The notes beneath the pieces are model-generated. The model made no database searches. It saw only the letters and a program-made list of their open reading frames with translations, and was not told the origin of the DNA. DNA of 64,000 bases from Tessaracoccus sp. OS52 (GTDB lineage Bacteria > Actinomycetota > Actinomycetes > Propionibacteriales > Propionibacteriaceae): positions 868,001-932,000 of the forward strand of contig NZ_JAJEWM010000001.1 of the NCBI RefSeq assembly GCF_020687685.1, written 5' to 3'. A program made the position numbers and the translations under genes. This document shows positions 60,676 through 64,000 of the stretch, one piece after another. Positions within the stretch are counted from its first letter, which is position 1, and each line of letters opens with the position of its first letter.

Positions 60676-62342
60676 GGCTGCGTCTCGGCACCAGGGGTTC
60701 CGAACTCGCCGTCACGCAGTCCACGACCGTCGCGGAGGCGCTGCGCGCGGCAGGCCACGACGTGGAACTGGTGGTCATCCGCACCCGCGGCGACCGCGAG
60801 CGCGCTTCCCTGACCGCGCTGGCCGGGCTGGGGGTCTTCGCTGCCGAACTGCGCAGCGCACTTCTGGAGGGCGAGTGCGACCTTGCTGTCCACTCCTACA
60901 AGGACCTGCCAGTCGCGGGAGTACCGGGCCTGGTGGTGGCCGCCGTTCCAGGCCGCGAGGACCCGCGGGACGCGTTGTGCGCACGTGACGGTCTGACGCT
61001 CATGGAACTGCCGCCCGGAGCCAGGATCGGGACCGGATCCCCACGCCGCGTCGCACAACTGCGGGCGTTGCGGCCCGACTGCGAGTTCGTGGACATCCGC
61101 GGCAACGTCGGCACCCGGCTCGGGCGCGTCGCTCCCGGAGACCTCGACGCAGTGGTGCTGGCGGCCGCGGGACTGAGCCGCCTCGGCCTGGCGGGTGCGG
61201 TCACCGAGTACCTGCAGATCCTGCCCGCGCCAGGGCAGGGCGCCCTCGCCGTCGAGTGCCGCGCCGACGACGAGGCCACTCGCGCTGCCGTCGGCGCCCT
61301 GGAGGACCCGGCGGCCCGCGCCGCCGCCGACGCCGAACGAGCCGTCCTGGCTGAGCTCGGCGGGGGTTGTGCGGCACCCATCGGTGCCCTGGCGGCAGGC
61401 TCCGGGGACGAACTCCTCCTCCGCGCCGGCGTGTTCGCGGCCGACGGCGTCGCCGCCACCGCCGCTGAGGTCCGGTTCGGCCCTGGGGATGCGCTGTCGG
61501 CCGGACGTCGGTTGGCAGGTCTCCTGATCGCCGACGGCGCGGCGTCGGTGACAAAGCTGGACGAGACCCGCGCGTCGCGGCTCGCGGAGTTCCACGACGA
61601 CTCCAGTCTCTGGGGAGCCGGGCCACTGGAAGGACTCACGGTGCTCGTGCCGCGGCGGGCCGGAGTGCTCTCCGAGGGACTCCAGCGGGCTGGGGCCCGG
61701 GTCTGGTGTGAGCCGGTGCAGCAACCGGTGGTCCTCCCTGCGGGCGATGAGCTGCCGGCGGCCGACTGGGTGGCGATCACCTCGGCCACGACTGTGGCGG
61801 TCCTGGCCGAACTCGGCTGGACCATCCCCGGGACCGCGCGCATCGCGGCGGTCGGTCCGGCCACGGCAGCAGCGCTGGAGGAGGCGGGTTACCGTGTGGA
61901 CCTGCAGCCCGGCCCCCGCTCCAGCGCCGAGGACCTGCTGGCGGCCTGGCCCGAGGGCTCCGGCAGCGTGCTGGTACCCGGCTCGGCGCGCTCCCGGCCA
62001 GTCCTGGTCGATGGTCTGCGCGAAAGGGGCTGGGACGCCCGGGCGCTGCCCATCTACACCACCGAGCCCGTGCCGCCCTCCGGAGCCCTGGCGGACGCCT
62101 GGTCGCGGGGCGCCATCGACGCGGTCGTGGTCACCTCAGGCTCGGTGGCAGAGAGCATCGCTGCCTCCCTCGGCTGGCCGGAGGCGGTGCGGGTGGTAGC
62201 ACTGGGCCGCCCCAGCGCCGCCGTGCTGGACCGGCTGGGGGTCTCGGCCGCCGTCGCCGATACCCAGGACGCCGAGGGGGTCGTGGCAGCATTGCGCAGG
62301 CTGCTGCCCGAGCAGAAGTCGTCACAGGAGGAGAGCCGATGA
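60672..62342 (+). CDS. hemC-hemD: Hydroxymethylbilane synthase-uroporphyrinogen III synthase fusion
   Basis: 556 aa from ATG 60672. Residues 1 to about 305 are HemC: LRLGTRGSELAVTQ, VHSYKDLP, GTGSPRRVAQL and the dipyrromethane-cofactor Cys C233 in GGGCAAPIGA. About 318-556 is HemD: LTVLVPRRAG, ITSATTVAVLAEL, VGPATAAALEEAGY and VTSGSVAESIA. The fusion would pass the unstable linear tetrapyrrole directly to cyclisation. hemC-hemD fusions occur in some actinobacteria. An upstream frame extension is inside hemG. Overlaps hemB by 4 nt. Confidence 0.94.
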   Translation: MRLRLGTRGSELAVTQSTTVAEALRAAGHDVELVVIRTRGDRERASLTALAGLGVFAAELRSALLEGECDLAVHSYKDLPVAGVPGLVVAAVPGREDPRDALCARDGLTLMELPPGARIGTGSPRRVAQLRALRPDCEFVDIRGNVGTRLGRVAPGDLDAVVLAAAGLSRLGLAGAVTEYLQILPAPGQGALAVECRADDEATRAAVGALEDPAARAAADAERAVLAELGGGCAAPIGALAAGSGDELLLRAGVFAADGVAATAAEVRFGPGDALSAGRRLAGLLIADGAASVTKLDETRASRLAEFHDDSSLWGAGPLEGLTVLVPRRAGVLSEGLQRAGARVWCEPVQQPVVLPAGDELPAADWVAITSATTVAVLAELGWTIPGTARIAAVGPATAAALEEAGYRVDLQPGPRSSAEDLLAAWPEGSGSVLVPGSARSRPVLVDGLRERGWDARALPIYTTEPVPPSGALADAWSRGAIDAVVVTSGSVAESIAASLGWPEAVRVVALGRPSAAVLDRLGVSAAVADTQDAEGVVAALRRLLPEQKSSQEESR

Positions 62343-63301
62343 CCCAGCGACCGCGCAGGCTTCGCACCACCCCCGCCATGCGGGCCCTGGTCCGGGAGAC
62401 CCGCATCAGCCCCCAGCAACTCGTGCTGCCGGTGTTCGTGGGGGATTCCGGCGCGCCGATCTCCTCGATGCCCGGGGTCTCGCGCCACTCCCTCTCGGAG
62501 ATCGACGGCGTCGCCGCCCGCGTGGCCGAGGCGGGGCTCGGCGGGATCATGCTCTTCGGGGTCCCGGAGGAGCACCAGAAGGACGAGACCGGGTCCGCCG
62601 GAATCGCTCCCGACGGCATCCTCCAGCGCGCCCTGGAGCGGGTGCGTTCGCGGGTGGGCGACGCCGTCGTAGTGATGGCCGACACCTGCCTGGATGAGTT
62701 CACCAGCCACGGTCACTGCGGGCTCCTGGATGCGCGCGGTCGGGTGGACAACGACGCCACCGTCGAGGCCTACCAGCGGATGGCCGTCGCGCAGGCCCGG
62801 GCCGGTGCGCACGTCGTCGCGCCGTCGGGGATGATGGACGCCCAGGTGGCCGGGATCCGGTCCGCGCTCGATGGCGAGGGTTTCACCGACGTCTCGATCC
62901 TGGCCTACTCCGCCAAGTACGCCTCCGCCTTCTACGGGCCGTTCCGGGAGGCCGTCTCGTCGTCGCTGCAGGGGGACCGGCGGACCTACCAGCAGGACCC
63001 TGCCAACCGTCGCGAGGGGCTCCGTGAGGCGCTGCTGGACCTGGCCGAGGGTGCCGACATGGTCATGGTGAAGCCGGCCAGCCACTACCTTGACGTGCTC
63101 GCCGACGTCGCCGCCGTCGCCGACGTGCCGGTGGCCGCCTACCAGGTGTCGGGTGAGTACTCGATGATCGAGGCCGCGGCCGAGCGCGGCTGGATCGACC
63201 GTCGCGCGGCGGTGCTGGAATCCGTGACCGGGATCGTGCGGGCAGGCGCGGACGTCGTGTTGACCTACTGGGCAGAGGAGATCGCCGAATGGCTGAATTG
63301 A
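62339..63301 (+). CDS. hemB: Porphobilinogen synthase (ALA dehydratase)
   Basis: 320 aa. Two ALA molecules to porphobilinogen. Schiff-base lysines in [16 protein letters not shown] (about 194) and [10 protein letters not shown] (about 246). The metal-binding loop is [15 protein letters not shown]117 and C127 correspond to two of the three zinc Cys of the E. coli type, while the middle one is D119. So the site is of the mixed Cys-Asp type. ATG 62339 overlaps hemCD; the end overlaps hemL. Confidence 0.96.
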   Translation: MTQRPRRLRTTPAMRALVRETRISPQQLVLPVFVGDSGAPISSMPGVSRHSLSEIDGVAARVAEAGLGGIMLFGVPEEHQKDETGSAGIAPDGILQRALERVRSRVGDAVVVMADTCLDEFTSHGHCGLLDARGRVDNDATVEAYQRMAVAQARAGAHVVAPSGMMDAQVAGIRSALDGEGFTDVSILAYSAKYASAFYGPFREAVSSSLQGDRRTYQQDPANRREGLREALLDLAEGADMVMVKPASHYLDVLADVAAVADVPVAAYQVSGEYSMIEAAAERGWIDRRAAVLESVTGIVRAGADVVLTYWAEEIAEWLN

Positions 63302-64000
63302 GCACCAACGAACGACTCATGGAGAGGGCCACCCGCGTCATCCCCGGCGGGGTCTCGTCCCCGGTGCGGGCCTTCCGCGCCGTCGGCGGCGCTCCCGTGT
63401 TCGTCAAGTCCGCCGCTGGTCCGTACCTGTCTGGGGAGGACGGGCGCGAGTACGTGGACCTGGTGTGCTCCTGGGGGCCTGCACTGCTCGGGCACGCCCA
63501 CCCGCAGGTGGTTGCCGCCGTGCAGGACGCGGCCGCCCGAGGACTGTCGTTCGGGGCGCCGACGAACGCGGAGGTGGAGCTCGCGGAACTGGTGCGGGAG
63601 CGGGTTCCGGCGGCCGAACTCGTCCGGTTCGTCTCCACCGGGACCGAGGCCACCATGACCGCCGTCCGGCTGGCGCGAGGGGCCACCGGCCGGGACGTCA
63701 TCATCAAGTTCTCCGGCTGCTACCACGGCCACAGCGACGCGCTGCTCGCCGCTGCGGGCTCCGGCGTGGCAACCCAGGGCCTGCCCGGTTCGGCGGGCGT
63801 GACCGCCGCGGCGACGGCCGACACCGTCGTGCTCGAGTACAACGACGCAGACGCCCTGCGGGGGGCTTTCGCCGAACTCGGCGACCGGGTGGCGGCCGTC
63901 ATCACGGAGGCGGCGCCGGCGAACATGGGCGTCGTCCCACCCGAGGACGGCTTCAACGCCGAGATTCGCCGCCTCACCGCCGAACACGGCGCCCTCATGA
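63289..64000 (+). CDS. hemL: Glutamate-1-semialdehyde 2,1-aminomutase, 3' end beyond window
   Basis: 237 residues visible of about 430. PLP-dependent conversion of glutamate-1-semialdehyde to [56 protein letters not shown] and [20 protein letters not shown] match the family; the PLP Lys lies beyond the window. ATG 63289 overlaps hemB by 13 nt; TTG 63298 (4-nt overlap) is an alternative start. With hemA it makes the C5 route to ALA. Confidence 0.95.
   Translation, partial: MAELSTNERLMERATRVIPGGVSSPVRAFRAVGGAPVFVKSAAGPYLSGEDGREYVDLVCSWGPALLGHAHPQVVAAVQDAAARGLSFGAPTNAEVELAELVRERVPAAELVRFVSTGTEATMTAVRLARGATGRDVIIKFSGCYHGHSDALLAAAGSGVATQGLPGSAGVTAAATADTVVLEYNDADALRGAFAELGDRVAAVITEAAPANMGVVPPEDGFNAEIRRLTAEHGALM

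Overview
The window is high-GC DNA, densely packed with genes and mostly core chromosome, from an actinobacterium. The case rests on gene order: folC-DUF4233-ndk, the radical SAM/DUF2344 - RNase E - rplU - rpmA - obgE - proB - proA - nadD - rsfS string, and the hemQ/cpfC/cgoX heme genes. Many GTG starts and many apparently leaderless genes fit the same picture. The content would suit Propionibacteriales, but that placement is inference. I see no rRNA, prophage, insertion sequence or CRISPR array. There is one tRNA gene, tRNA-Ala(GGC).

Region by region. 1-8.1 kb: carbohydrate uptake. A LacI regulator, a CUT1 sugar-binding lipoprotein and a permease (cut by the window edge) form a minus-strand operon with two 16-bp operators over its promoter. 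A large secreted three-discoidin-domain protein and, between them, VKOR and a 3-methyladenine glycosylase complete the region. 8.2-17.2 kb: valS, a membrane-anchored DsbA-like protein, folC-DUF4233-ndk-CPBP protease, and two tandem cyclase-fold paralogues. 17.2-33.9 kb: the conserved housekeeping string above, in which the radical SAM protein and its DUF2344 partner are separated by an MFS transporter and an alpha/beta hydrolase. 34-43 kb: tRNA-Ala, DUF72, a CDF-like transporter, a family-5 uracil-DNA glycosylase with a macrodomain protein, a flavin/NADP oxidoreductase pair, and a sulfur-stress cluster (CoA-disulfide reductase-rhodanese, a CsoR-family regulator with CstR-like residues, a Cys-rich mini-protein and OsmC). 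43.6-48.5 kb: a GH20 hexosaminidase, a lactonase-like propeller, MFS, VOC and RibD-like proteins. 48.6-53.9 kb: a complete branched-chain amino acid ABC transporter operon (livKHMGF) ending with a CBS-ACT protein. 54.1-55.3 kb: an NADP-binding protein and a divergent MarR regulator. 55.3 kb to the end: the heme locus.

The heme locus is divergent: hemA-hemH-hemQ on the minus strand, hemE-hemG(cgoX)-hemCD-hemB-hemL on the plus strand, with 37 bp between the two starts and 4-nt overlaps at most junctions. With hemL only partly in view, these genes cover the route from glutamyl-tRNA to heme by the coproporphyrin-dependent pathway. hemC and hemD are fused.

The points most worth follow-up are the CstR-like regulator with its palindromic site over the CoADR promoter, the many starts lying 6-7 nt after a TAnnnT box, the tandem cyclase-fold pair of unknown function, a near-perfect 27-bp inverted repeat upstream of the RNase E gene, and a TTGA-N4-TCAA motif shared by the promoters of two paralogous NADP-binding proteins.
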